Assembly: GCF_963678635.1 (NCBI RefSeq)
Contig: NC_087063.1
Span: 4,374,580 to 4,438,579, forward strand
Origin: Symsagittifera roscoffensis
Lineage: Eukaryota > Xenacoelomorpha > Acoela > Convolutidae
Reading direction: 5' to 3'
DNA: 64,000 nt
Shown here: positions 1 to 11,885 of the stretch, piece after piece
Numbering within the stretch: position 1 is the first letter of the stretch
How the letters are laid out: every line of letters begins with the position of its first letter
Translations under genes and position numbers: made by a program
The notes under the pieces: model-generated
What the model saw: the letters and a program-made list of their open reading frames with translations, nothing else
Database searches by the model: none
Told to the model about the DNA's origin: nothing

Positions 1-112
1 AAAAAAACTGTTTTTCTTACCACTCTCTTACCATCTCACAAACCATAAAACCTTGCCAATTCAATTCTTTCCCTATCTTGATACATTGGCAAATCCGCAC
101 CCAAACCAAACA

Positions 113-138
113 CCCCCCCCCCCCCGCCCCCCCCCCCC
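113..138. repeat. C homopolymer tract
   Basis: A run of 13 C, one G at 126, then 12 C. It is the most GC-rich spot in otherwise AT-rich DNA. It may be a real low-complexity tract or be of uncertain length because of sequencing slippage. Confidence 0.9.
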
Positions 139-1164
139 GGCTACCACAACATATACTACAAAGAGATCTTATAAACATATACAAATACTTTTTACTTTTG
201 CCAAGATAGACTTATGAGTATACCTTAAAAACACGATGTCTCAACTAACCCTAATGCAAGTCATACATTTTCTGCTGCGGCAAGTTTTTGTAACTTCAAC
301 TCTGTATTTTTCTGGAACATTACAATTTTTGAAATTTTTTTAAATCGATGAGTGATGCATGTATGCGGGAATGTTACCGGAAACCAAACTTGCTTATTTA
401 GAAGGAGAAATCCTAAAATCTATCCACACTGATAGCAATCGCGGAAGCTGTCGCATCAATCAAAAAAGGTTTTGTTCACCAATAGTTTGGGTGGTTCCCA
501 CAATATCTTTTAGTTATTTGTTAAGCAAAACAGCAGATTTGAATAAGAAACAAAAATTGGTTTATATAGCGTCCAAATTCATAAAAACGCATAAAAACAC
601 TCTTGGCCTCAAACACGCTTGGCCCTAAAACTTTCTCAAAGCGCCTTTGGCGTCAAAAATTACTGTTTTTGAGGGTGGGATGCTAAAATTTTCTAACTAT
701 ACTAAATTTGTATCACAGGGGACATTAATGTTTTGAAAGATCTCGGAAAAAGTCATTTTCTTAAAAAATCATATAATCGAGACTGATATAACTAAAAGGG
801 AAAAAAATACTATTGAAACGTTTTATTTTTGCCTTTACCTGAACCAGCCTGTTCTAAGGTTCGATATGCCGTTTGGTCCGAATTGTCGCAGGAATATGTA
901 CTAAAGAATTAAATGTCATGGAAACGTTGGATCAACAGAAGTTGTTACCTTCAATTCCTCGGACGAAACTCAGTGTGTCCAGGAGCAGTCCTAGGAGGAT
1001 ACTCGTTCCACTGGAATAAAAGAATGCATTGGAAAGATGCAAAAAACTTCTGTGCGGTTTGGTCAAGTTCAAGCAGACAGGCTTAAAAGCTATAGATATG
1101 CATAGACTTTTGAACGAGCAGCTCAGAGCTCGAAAAAGAAAGTGATTTTTTTTCTCTGGAGCAG

Positions 1165-1234
1165 TTGATCAAAACTTCTTATCTTGAAATTTCTACATGT
1201 TGATCAAAACTTCTTATCTTATTATTTCTACATG
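1165..1234. repeat. 35-bp tandem duplication
   Basis: Two adjacent copies (1165-1199 and 1200-1234) beginning TTGATCAAAACTTCTTATCT differ only at a few bases near the middle. This is a simple recent local duplication in non-coding DNA. Confidence 0.85.
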
Positions 1235-1562
1235 TGAAAAACCTCTTGTCATACAATAGTGAAAAATGTGAAAAATAAAAAGCAAATAATTCTAAGACAT
1301 ATTAAATTATAATACATCTATGACAATTAACCTTGCATACTTGAAAACTCTATGACTAGCTTTTTCCTTGATTAAAAAATTATTATTATTCATCAAAGCT
1401 TAGCTATTTTTTGTGTTTTGATCAAAAGTACGGTAACCAAGAATTTTCTAAAACAAAAAAAATCAAGTGGCCGAAGGGAACAACTTTAACAGACATCGTT
1501 TTTTCTCGATTTTTTGTGTGATATAAAATTATGAGTGTTATATGAGTTTTCTCAGAGCTATG

Positions 1563-2424
1563 CCCGGGTTGACCTCCATACACCGAAAATGCTTATCATA
1601 CAATTCCATACATTAAGTGTGTGGGAAAATGCTTGTCATACAATTTTCATACAATTTCTAAAAATGGTTGAAAACTGGTATAAACTCGTTTCTGTGGCTG
1701 TTTGATTCTAATAAAACAGTCTGGTGATAAAAACTGAGGTTTTCGTTTTTTGAAAAAAAATGCTGATCATACAATTCCCATATATGGAAATTGTATGACT
1801 GGCATTTTTTTTTGATGGCGACACAAAGTAATTTTGAAAATTTGGCCCAAAAATTTTTTTGTTTTTTTTTTCAACCGCAAATCGAATTTCGTACGCAAAC
1901 AAACGTTTTTCGAAAAAATTTTTTTTGCATGCAAAATTGAATATTTTGTGTGCATAACGTAGTCCAGGATACGATAAAGTTGGCTTTTATTTTCTTTTCA
2001 CTAATATATTTTTTTCAAAAACGCGGAAATATCCTATTTCTTCTGTATGGGGTGTTTATGTATGCCTTGATCAATGTCTCATAATTTGAAAATTCAAAAA
2101 TTTAAAATAATCATCATTAAAAAATTCTGCCAAAAAATAAATGTTTGTTAATTTTGTTATATCAATTGTAAAAGACATTTGAGTAACCTTTGGTGTTTTG
2201 AGTAACCAAGGTCTGTGTCACTTGTGTTCGGTTGCAACTACAACCGAAAATTTTTCTGAAACTAAATTTAAAAAGAAAAAAATCAAAATTTTTTGTTTAT
2301 GGAAAAACACACTATCATACAATATTCATAAATGGAAAAATGCTTATCATAGAGTTTTCATACAATTTTCTGTACGTATGGAATTGTATGAAATTGTATG
2401 ACAAGAAGTTTTGGTCAACCCGGG
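1563..2424. mobile_element. foldback (inverted-repeat) element
   Basis: The ends are inverted copies of each other. The left end begins CCCGGGTTGACC (1563) and the right end finishes GGTCAACCCGGG (2424). Inside both ends are related blocks with a CATACAATT core in opposite orientation (about 1590-1660 and 2310-2400). A third palindromic block of the same type lies at about 1765-1805. No protein is encoded, so this looks like a non-autonomous foldback or MITE-like element of 862 bp. I could not identify a clear target-site duplication. Confidence 0.6.
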
Positions 2425-4949
2425 TGAGTAAGAACCTTACATTTTAATTTGTAGCTTGAAAATTGTTTGTCGAAACCTGAATTTTTCGATAGATTAAAGA
2501 TTAAAGTATATCAAAACATATAAAAAGCATAACAACCTCAAATTCAGACACGTACAAGAACAATGTCATTTTTTTTGTTTGAAAAACTCAGCCAGCCTTT
2601 ATTTATGAACAAAATTCGCAAATAATGTTTAGTTGAGCATAAAAATTATATTGCGACTATAAATTTTGAAAATTTCCTCAGAATTTGCGTCAGTTTCTAC
2701 TTCAAATAGAGTGTGTTGGAATGATTTTGAAAACGTTTTTAATGTATTTAATTGGTAATTGGAAAACCCAGGGCTTTGCCCTGATACGAGCAGTCTTGTT
2801 AGACATTAGTTTACAAAAACAAGCAGTGCAACAGGAAAAGAAACAATTTATAACGAAAAAACAGCATTTAGGATTCAACTGGTGTTTTTTCAAGTTAGCA
2901 TATTCGTCAAGAAAACTGCTCATCGTCAAAGTCGTCCTATATGCTCGTCGTCCTAAATGTTCCGACTGCCTTTTCACTTGTTTCTGTTTTGGTAAACACA
3001 ATTTTGACAAACAATGAACTTTAGGCTAAAAAAAATCCAAATCAGACTTGAAATGTTAAAATTTGAGTTGTAAAGGGGATGAATGAAACAAATTAGTTTG
3101 CCCTAGTTCATTTCGGGACAATTTTATTTGCAGGATAATTCGCCACCTCTAAATTATTCGCATGTTATAATTTCAGCAATAAAACATAAAAAGAGCAGCT
3201 AAGGTTGACATCTTTCTCGTCATCTGATAGTCCGGATAACTTAGTGGTTTTATGCGCCCGTTTGAGCCCACTTATATCCATAAATAAAGCCCCTAACAAA
3301 GCAAATAATTTTTATATAAATTACTCGGAGCAAAAAACTACCCCAAAACTGTATATTCCTCACATTCTTCGAAAATCGGGAGAAAAAAACAGACGAACGT
3401 TTAAAGATGATTTTGCTGTTTTAATAAGTCTATAGTTCTACTGATAACGAAAAATTACGCGAAGTTTTATTTAGGACGATTATGTGTTGGTTTCTCATCA
3501 AAATTATAAAAAATAAAGTAAGATTTTACTTACTCACTGCGCCCATGGGTAACTGCAGTCTGCTTAAATTTGCCAAATTAGACCCGAGGTGGTCTACTTT
3601 TTTGGAACATAAACAAAATTGCCAGTGAGGTAAAGTTTTTCTCTCAGAAATTGAAAAAAAAAATCTTTTCTGGGTTGGAGTTTCAGATAGAGTGAAAGAA
3701 GGCTAATGGAAAAATGTCAAAAATGGAATCGTGACATCGAAGATAGTTTGCGCTCCGGGAAAACCTACCAGGAATCGAAGTTTGAATATCCTCAAACTCA
3801 ATAGTCAGAAGGTTGACTCAACTGCCAATAAAAAAAACAGGACATTAATGGCGTCCATAACAAGCTTAGATTTGATTGCGAGTATGAATTTTAAAACACC
3901 TTAATTAATCCAAAAAAACCAGTGCGACTGTAAATGTTTCTCGAAAGAGGTGAATCTTCAAAAAGAGTTGAAATCTTTCCTATGTTACACCAACTCAAAA
4001 AAGGAATTGAGAAGAAAACTGCAGTCAAAGTCTTAGCTCTGTACAAAACTTGTCTCAATTCGCAATTAATTGGGTTTTTGGAATAAAAGGCCGAAAAGAA
4101 GATGGCAGAAAAGTTTCGCCGATTTCTGATGATATAATTTAATAAGTTAGGATTTTTTTTCATTCACGCTTTTGCGAATTAACGAAATTTCACTGCCTTT
4201 CGTACTGAACAAGCTGCTATAGTGCTGAAGTAAAACAACGGGTTGAAATTTTATCTCATCTTTTTAATGGACAACGTTAACCAAATTTGAGAGACTAAAA
4301 CTTTTTCGTTGTCCAAGAATCAAAAAATACTTTCTTTTGACTTTAAAATTACATGTAGTATAAATTTCTAATTGTACCAAAAGTTGGAAAACTTCAGTCA
4401 ATTCAACACAAAGGTTTGAAAATCAAAAAATTCTTTCAAAAAAGTAATATTTGGTTCTAAAGCAAATAAATTTAACAGACTTGAAAGCTTTTTGGTAATA
4501 CCACGCATGATAACTTTAAATTGAAAACGCGGGCTGTCGTAAGTAACAGAGCGATGCTACGGCATCCTACGAAACAGACAACAAAAGAAAGGTCAACTAA
4601 CACTACATGTACTCGTGCAGTTTCTAAAAGATGCTCTCTAATTTTCAATTCTCTGGTTACTTAAGCGAACTAATCTAAAAAGCTTCCAGCTTACTTCCAG
4701 CTTACTTCGCCTTTTGCAGAAACGCATAGCGGCTTCTACAGCTGACTCTACCTAGCTCACCTTCGCTTCTGCTGGTCGCCTTCGAGCTTCCCTTGTGTTT
4801 CGCTGAAACAAACAGCCGCTTGTATAGCAAGCCCCGTCTTGCCAGCCCCCTTCTTGTTACACCGAAACACTTTGCTATTTCAAAGCTAGACTTTTAAAGC
4901 CAAGTTTCAATCATCTGAGACTTTTAAAGCTGATAAGCAAAAAAGCACT
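2425..4949. other. gene-free stretch
   Basis: Short frames are present on both strands but none resembles a known protein, and base composition is unchanged from the flanks. From about 4690 the sequence becomes less AT-rich and may belong to the leader of the BEL/Pao element that follows. I saw no LTR. Confidence 0.5.
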
Positions 4950-6853
4950 TTGAAAAAGCTCATCAACCAATGGAATTACAAATATCGTTCCAGTGAAGAA
5001 CTTGAACGGCAACTGACAGGGGAAGTCTTTAATTATTCAGCAGATGTTAAGGATGTTCAGTTGACCCTCAGTGAATTAGTTTTTTGTATCACAGAAATTG
5101 AAAAATTGTCTGATGAACTGGCAGCGTTTTCTTCCGTGGAAGCAATAGATTGTCTTGAAAGAACCTCTTTGTTACGCAGTCGAATTTTCAACGTTTAAAA
5201 GAAAGTCAAAATTACGAAAAACTTTTGAGTTACAAGGCGACTACGATCGCCCTTCTGTCCGTAGCACTAACACTGTTCTCAACCAGCAGACATTGCTGGC
5301 ATCAGCAACTCCAGTTTGTAGCTCCCCAATTTGTTTTCAGCTTCAGCAGTGCCCACAAGATTTTTGACAGCTAGCACCTCAAACAGTCCTGTCATGACAT
5401 AAAACTTCTGGTGCATCTACTAGAGTGGTTTTCATCGATTTCCAACTCTATGACCAACATCACTCTACGAATCTTATGGAAATGAGTTACAGCCATAATT
5501 CACCTCTCGTTACTCCGAGAAAATCTTCTGGTTTTGTGCTATGAGATCAACCAACAAAGTTGTCCAGTAAAACTTTTCGTGACATCACGGTATTAGGACC
5601 TTCTGAATCATCTTCGCATTCAGTTACTTTACCAGATAGGATCAACAGTAACCCCTTTGAGGTTCCTTCACCCGAGCAACCATTTTTCACGCAAAACAAC
5701 AGTTTTGCCGCTAACATCAGATTATTCTATGACAACAAATCAACGGGATAACTTCGTATTCAGAGACATTAGTTATGATCTACATTTGGACCCACCTGAT
5801 CAAGATCTGAGCAAATGTCATTACAGTCAACCGGCTTATCTCGCAACCACTGAGATTTCAGGCAATTAAAACGCCTATCGCTTAAAAGGTTCTAAACTCC
5901 CGGAGTTCTGATTGTCCAAATATGATCGTGATCTTCTCGAATAACTGGTTTGCGTTGTTCCAAAATGCAATTGGCAACAATCCACGAACTGGTCCGATTG
6001 AAAAATTAACGTAATTGCAATCTTTTTGCATTGGAGACGCCAATTGCTTGTTGAAATTTTTGGTACAAACTCCAGTCAGTACAACCAAGCAATTACTAAA
6101 CTTACCAGACAATTTGGAGATCCCAAATTCATAGTATCAGCTTTCATCAAGCAACTCGAGGATTTCGAACAATACCATATGCGCAATCCAAATACTTTCG
6201 TGAAATACTCAGCTTTTCTACAAAAAATGTTCATAACTTTCAGACAAATAATTATGACGCAGATCTTGCGTCGAGCAACCTCTGAAAAACAGCTCGGAAA
6301 AAATTTCCTCCTGGCTTTTTCATGAAATGGGAGGAGTTTTGCATCTCTCACGGTATAGGTTACCTCAATTTGATCGATTTCTGTGATTGGCTGAACAATT
6401 ATACAAAAACTTCTGAAAACTTAGATACTTTACCGGCAGGATCTATATACCGGAGGATCTTAAGAAAAAGATCAATTCAAAAACAACAAGTATTGAAACC
6501 TCAGAAAGGAAACAAAACTTTCATCTCAGCCCAACGGAAAACCAACTCGATTCAAATTGTCTGCCCAGAGTTCCTAAAACTCTCAGTTGATGAAAGAAAC
6601 GAGCAGGTCAAACAACTTTAGCTCTGCTTCAACTGATAACTGTGGCAGAAAACACCACTTAAGCTTACATCGACGAAAACGAAAGGCTGTTTCAGATAAA
6701 ACGCCAGTTCTTCAACGATCAAACATCGTCAGTGCTGATACCCATATTGTTGCAAACCCACTTAGTAATGATGCGTTGAACCCGGAGGGAGTCTGCCATC
6801 AAAGAAATAACTGCAGTTTATGCCCGTCCCTCTTTTCAATGAAAACAAACTAG
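4950..6853 (+). pseudogene. BEL/Pao gag remnant
   Basis: Gag would form the capsid-like particle of the element. The first fragment (4950-5198) is an N-terminal helical piece beginning MKKLINQW. From about 5880 to 6420 the sequence follows the Pao-type capsid domain (DUF1759-like): LPEF, then TKLTRQFGDPKFIVSAFIKQ and FMKWEEFC. At about 6640-6670 a CGRKHHLSLH motif matches the second zinc-knuckle-like motif at the end of Pao Gag. At least four frame changes or stops break the gene. The start at 4950 is the first position from which a helical Gag-like frame runs; the true start may lie upstream. Confidence 0.7.
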
Positions 6854-7360
6854 ATAGGTGTTACGGAATTTTAAGCAATTGCAGCAGTTGTGCGTACATC
6901 TGCAAAGTAACAACAGACGTGCTACAAGGTATTCCAAAGCAGACAATTGACTTGAACAGGCAAGGCGCTTTTTCCAAAGATACACTGCGCACTTCACTTG
7001 AGAACTTGAGCATCAGAAGCTTTGAATCTGATTGTTCTCTTTTTACACTGCCAGTTTAGTACTCGGTCGGTTGATGAACCGTCGTTTGACATAGTCAACG
7101 TACCACAACTTAACAAAACAAGCGCTCAATTCAACCATTTGAGCCAAATTAATTTTCCTTCATTCGAGGACAACAAGGATCAATTTTTACTCGGAGTGGC
7201 TGCTTTTTGGTTCATTGTCGAGCGTTACATCAAAAAGGGACCCATTAGCAGTCCTTACGCAATTCGGAACTCACTGGGTTGGACTATAACGGGCCCGATA
7301 AAACATAAACTTCTTCGGAATGAAACTCCACATCATTCAACTAATTTCTTTGATATTTAA
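6820..7360 (+). pseudogene. BEL/Pao aspartic protease remnant
   Basis: The protease would mature the polyprotein. The segment RCYGILSNCSSCAYI (about 6857-6901) aligns with the Pao protease active site, normally built around D-(S/N)-G-S, but Asp is read here as Ser and Gly as Cys, so catalysis is not possible. Downstream, SPYAIRNSLGWTITGPI (about 7246-7296) is the conserved Pao motif that links protease to RT. The frame changes between the two pieces. Confidence 0.75.
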
Positions 7361-7689
7361 CAATTCAAGCCTAAGTTAAGTGAGTTAGTCAAAAATTTTG
7401 GACTTTTGAAAGGTCGGGTATCCGCTCAGAACCAACATCACGCGGTACTCTGCAAAAAATGAAAAGCTCCTCTATTTTATGCAAATTGGTATCGTTCGTG
7501 ATGGAGTTAGATATCCCATCAACCTCTTGTGGAAAGATAACGTCTTTCTACCGCTAAAGTAATCACTACGTAATCGCTAAAAGGCAATTAAATTCTCTGC
7601 AGCGCCGACTACAGAAAAATCTTGTCATGTTAGATCTTTAAAGAAAGTCGCTGAAAAGCGTAATTGACTAAGGCTACCTTTAACCGGTA

Positions 7690-8545
7690 AACTTCTTGTC
7701 TCCACAGCCTGCAAATATTTGGTACCTTCCTCATCAACCGGTTACCAACCCGAATAAACCTGGGAAGGTAAGACATGTTTCCAATGCAGCTTCCAAGTTC
7801 AAAGGCTTATCGTTAAACTCATGTCTTGTGCCAGGTCCTGAACTCCTTAACAATATGTTCGGAATCTTGCTGCGCTTTAGAGAAAACTCTATAGCAGTTT
7901 TGGCAGACAAAGAAGGCATGTATTGCAAATTGGAATGAAAGAACAAGATCGAAACGTTTCAAGCTTTCGGTGGCCGTCGGAGAAGGGTGTAAATCAATAT
8001 CAATACAAACGAATACTGATATTCGGTGGTAAGTGCACTCACTCCTTTGCGGTTTTCGCCTTGCTGCAGAAAGGAAAAAATTACTGCGTACATCAACCTG
8101 AAATTTTTAATCTCACCAACGAAAGCTTCTATATGGATTATTTAGTCCACTCTTTTCAGTCTGCGACAGTGGCTGAAATTTCAGTTTTGGCTCTTAAATC
8201 TTAATTATATAAGGGTGATTTCAATCTGACTTAAATCGATTCAAATAGTTCTGAAGCTCTTCATTTGATTGCTGATACCGAATAGATCAACAAAGAAACA
8301 ACTCAAAAAGTTCTAGGCGTTAATTGGAACAGTGCTGAAGACATTCTTTTTGTAAAACCGAAGGTGGAATCCAAATATTACTCTACAAAATTGACACTGC
8401 GTAAATTCTTGTCTTCTGTTGCAACACTATTCGACCCACCTGGTTTTCTCGCGCTTTTTGTGATTACTTTCAAATTCTCTTCCAGGAAAACTGGAGTTCA
8501 GGATGGCATGGGATGACTAAATTCCTGGTCAAAACACTCCAGTCA
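7690..8545 (+). pseudogene. BEL/Pao reverse transcriptase remnant
   Basis: The fragment YLPHQPVTNPNKPGKVRHVS followed by NAASKFKGLSLNSCLVPGPE is close to the BEL/Pao RT consensus, as is ENSIAVLADKEGMY, which carries the first catalytic Asp region. A frameshift occurs near 7930. The catalytic box is read as FYMDYLVHSF (about 8130-8160) instead of YMDD, so the second catalytic Asp is lost. Further downstream (8300-8460) KVLGVNWN-like and FDPPGFLA-like remnants continue the palm and connection region. It is inactive. Confidence 0.8.
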
Positions 8546-8559
8546 TCAAAAATGACTGA

Positions 8560-8960
8560 CTCAATATTGGTAAAAAATTTCTCGTTTCATGGTAATTCCT
8601 ACGTCTTTTCCGTCCCTACAGTTACATCTTTTCAGAGACGCCTCCCAAAGCGCAATGGCTGCTTGTGTCTACCTTCGAGCTGAAGAAGTTTTTCATACTC
8701 ACGCAAACTTTATCATTGCTCATACGAAAGTAGCTCCTCAGAAACAAGAGAGTATTAAAAGTTACAACTCTTTTAGGAGCCCGGCTTCATAAGCTCGATG
8801 TGAAAGAAACAAGGTTTAAATTTCAGAACATTCAGTATACTGGACTGATAGCACAGCCGTCCTTGCCTGGATGAAATCCAGCTCAGAACAGAAATCATTC
8901 TGTGCTAATTGCAAAAACTATATCCTCTCTTTATCGAATTTGGATCAATGCGACAACATT
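8560..8960 (+). pseudogene. BEL/Pao RNase H remnant
   Basis: RNase H removes the RNA strand during reverse transcription. LFRDASQSAMAACVYLRA (from about 8629) matches the first RNase H motif of Pao elements, in which the Asp of DAS is catalytic. HTKVAPQKQESI matches the following conserved block, and SVYWTDSTAVLAWMKSS (about 8833-8885) carries the later catalytic Asp. A frameshift near 8790 separates the blocks. Confidence 0.75.
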
Positions 8961-9139
8961 CTAGGTAAGATGAATCCAGAATATCATTGAACCCGATTCT
9001 ACTCGTTTGGCTTCGCTTTTTCCGTGTTGCAACACGAGTAGTGCAATTCTGCTCTATACGTTTAACACGAGAAAACTGGAACCCCGACAATCAAATATCG
9101 TGAAAAAAAAGCTAAAGCGTTGCTGTTTGCTCAATCACA

Positions 9140-10513
9140 GCAAACGTCTTTTCCTGAAATTTAGAGAAAATGCAAGCTTCTTCCTTTTCTCCATTCTTGG
9201 ATGGAAATTTGCTGCGAGCCCTGAAATTGCGAGCCCGGAATTTTCCTGAAATTTAGAGAAAATGCAAGCTTCTTCCTTTTCTCCATTCTTGGATGGAAAA
9301 TTGCTGCGAGCCCGAGGCCGTCCTCGAAACTCTCCACTGAAAGACACTGCTAAGTTTCCAATCATTCTTCATGTCAAAAAGCCCTCAACTCGATTGATGC
9401 TGGAGCACATCCACAACAGGTTCATGCTTTTCGGAACGGAATACATCCGCAACTATGTACATCAGAGCTTCCTTGTGATAGAGCTTTGCCAAGCTCTCAA
9501 AAAATCTGTACATGTTGTTTCTGCTGTCGCCGGTTTCAAGGGATTGGAATGACAACTATGTTGGCCGATTTACCAGCAATCAGATTTGAGAAACCTGAAA
9601 AAGACCCTCGTCCTTTCAGAAATGTTGGCGTTGACTATATCGGTTCCGTTTTCAATACATACAAAACGCATAGAGAGAGAATTTACATATGCTTGTTCAC
9701 ATGTTTGACAAAACGAACAAAACATCTCGAGAGCAAGGACTGTCTTTCTATCAAAAGTGTTTTGCAGTATTTCGGTGTTTTATTAATCGAAGAAGATTTC
9801 CTCATCAAATCTTGTCAATGCTTTTTAATTTGTTGGGCACGCAGAGGAATCGAGTTTACTCTAAGTGAAATATACAAATAAGCCGTACGGAATGTCATCA
9901 TTAACCACGACATCGACTGGAAAATGAATCCACCGTCGGCCCCTCATTTTGTTGGGGCGATGGAAAGGCTCTTTTTGATGGTGAAACGAGCTTTCCTGAT
10001 CAGTCTTGGTTCTGCCAACCTCCTTAATGAGTTGCTTTGAACCATCGTGGCCTATTCAGTTCGGGTCCTTTGAATCTTGTCAGCAACGAAACTGACGACG
10101 AGTTCCCACTGATGCCAAACAGCTTCCTGATTGTACGCTCTTTCCTTTTCTCGCTGTCGGTAATGGAAATGACAGCTCCCGGAAACTTGCTTGAAATTCA
10201 TGAAGGATCGTGAATAGAGAATAATTATCATCTGTCAGCGTCTCCGTCGAGAGTATGCACCCACTCTGACTCACAGTACAAAATGGAGCCAGCCAGTTGA
10301 CGAGAACCAAGTTGACGACATCGTTTGGATACTCGAGGTTTTTATTCCGAGAGGAATTTTTCTGTTGGGACGAGTGACAGAGATATTCTCCGGGCCTGGC
10401 GGCAAAGCGCGTTCGTGCGTGGTAAAAACAGCGCTACGCAAATTAACCATCTCCTCGTAAAATTGGCTCTGGTTCTTCCTATGGAAAACCTAAAGGGCTC
10501 CCGAGGATGTTAA
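9140..10513 (+). pseudogene. BEL/Pao integrase remnant
   Basis: Integrase inserts the cDNA into the host genome. FRNVGVDYIGSVF and ICLFTCLTKRTKHLE (about 9617-9728) match the core and its first catalytic Asp; MNPPSAPHFVGAMERL (about 9925-9975) matches the region with the catalytic Glu. The C-terminal block IPRGIFLLGRVTEIFSGPGG (about 10340-10405) is the typical Pao terminal domain, and coding ends near 10513. A 72-bp duplicated segment and several frameshifts interrupt the zinc-binding and core regions. Confidence 0.8.
9149..9312 (+). repeat. tandem duplication inside the BEL/Pao integrase
   Basis: About 71 bp beginning TTTTCCTGAAATTTAGAGAA at 9149-9219 is repeated at 9241-9312 with almost no change, separated by a 21-bp degenerate spacer. 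The near identity shows it arose well after the element died. Confidence 0.9.
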
Positions 10514-11369
10514 TGCTCAATAATCACAATTGACTTCTAATGTAAATACTTGATCAATCCTCAACTTTTGATGTAAAGAAAATCAACCCGAAATGGGAAT
10601 TTAAATGAAGCAAAAAGAATATTCATGACAAAATATCTCTGTTTTGAATAAGCTCAATCATCGCAAAAAGCTGTGATAAACCGTCTAATTGCTCAAACAT
10701 GCAGGTTGAAAACTCAATCCATTTTAGCGAACTGTATCATCAGATTTCAGCAAAAATTTGCTGCTTGATACTGAAGAAACAATTTTAAAAATACGAAATG
10801 TTGGTGAAACAAGAGACTACACACAAAAAAAACACGTTTGGCAAACAGCCTGTATTTGCTTTATTTCGTTTTTTCTCAAAATTTTAGTTAGCAGTTACGA
10901 AGAAATTTAGCTTGGGTTTTTACTCTGCACAGACTTCCACTATATTCAATTTTCTAATTACACTGTTTATCCAACTTGAATAATTTTCATTATTTGAGCT
11001 CATTATTAAAAAATAATTTCACCTGTTAACTTATTTTGTTGAGCAAAAATAGTTGAAAACTTACGCGTAGCTTTGGCCCAGAAACTAAATTGAAGCGAGT
11101 TAACATAACAAAAAATCTAAATGGTGCAATTTAAATCACTTTGAAAATCTAGATTGCCTTTTTTAAATTGTATTTTTCATTTTGTCTAAGATAACTTTTT
11201 ACTTGCGCAAAAAACGGCCATAAAATAAGTCCAGAAATGACTCGTCTTTTTTTCGTCCTAGTTTAACTCGGTGTAATTTCCGTTTTTTTTCAAAATGCCA
11301 TCTAAAATAGATTAATTGGTTATGTTGGCTTGTTTTCCAAAAGATGTAACAAAGAGGAAGAAATTAAAA
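10514..11369. other. gene-free stretch
   Basis: AT-rich sequence after the integrase end. No LTR resembling anything upstream of the BEL/Pao gag was recognised, and no protein-like frame is present. Confidence 0.5.
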
Positions 11370-11681
11370 CTCAGATTTTTTTAGTACTAAACACAAACAA
11401 TTGTAATATAATAATTAAGTAGTAGCCCTGTTCTTAGGAGTGACCTCGTGGTCTGGTGATTCTGAGCTCACTATTTTTGCATGCAACTAAGTTGTTTTGC
11501 GCGGTCTGGCCAATAGCCTCGAATTGTAAGGACTTTGTCAACCCGTCATTTATGGACCTCACATTGAACTGGCTTTGATAGAGACGGTTAAAAGCATGTG
11601 AAGCTGTGTTTAGACGCTAGCTTGTCGTTTTAGAACCTAGCTATGTTTTCCGTCGGTATGTACATCCGGGTAAATGTTACA
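11370..11681 (+). repeat. LTR fragment, E2/E3 subfamily
   Basis: The segment matches the last third of the E3 LTR (14415-14499 joined to 40335-40571) and, in reverse complement, the E2 LTR (about 40811-41120). Shared landmarks are the ends of GTAGTAGCCCTGTT and GAGTGACCTCGTGGTCT, then GAGCTCACTATT, GGTAGAGACGGTTA-like sequence and the terminal TGTTACA at 11681. It is a truncated solo LTR. Confidence 0.75.
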
Positions 11682-11698
11682 AATTTTAACTGTAATTA

Positions 11699-11885
11699 TT
11701 TTGCGCGGTTTGGCCGATAGCCTTGAATTGTAATGACTTTGTCGACCCTATGTTAATGAACCACACATAGAACTGGCTTTGGTAGAGACGGTTAAAATCA
11801 TGTGAAGCTGTGTTTAGACGCTAGCCAGTAGTTTCATCATCTAGCTTTATTTTTCGTCGGTATCTACTTCCGGGCGAATGCTACA
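11699..11885 (+). repeat. second partial LTR copy in tandem
   Basis: Repeats the final 187 bp of the preceding fragment, from TTTGCGCGGT to GCTACA, with roughly 10-15 percent divergence. The arrangement suggests a local tandem duplication of an LTR end rather than a second insertion. Confidence 0.75.

Larger units (their letters stand above)
1..1562. other. AT-rich gene-free stretch
   Basis: No reading frame here has a recognisable protein. The sequence is AT-rich with homopolymer runs. Apart from a C tract and a small tandem duplication, listed separately, I see nothing interpretable. Confidence 0.6.
4950..10513 (+). mobile_element. degenerate BEL/Pao LTR retrotransposon
   Basis: The order gag, protease, RT, RNase H, integrase and the individual motifs match BEL/Pao (Semotivirus-type) elements, which are restricted to animals. 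The frame is broken at many places by stops and indels, and the protease and RT active sites have changed, so the copy is long dead. I could not find a pair of LTRs, so the true ends are uncertain; the limits given are those of recognisable coding sequence. Confidence 0.85.
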
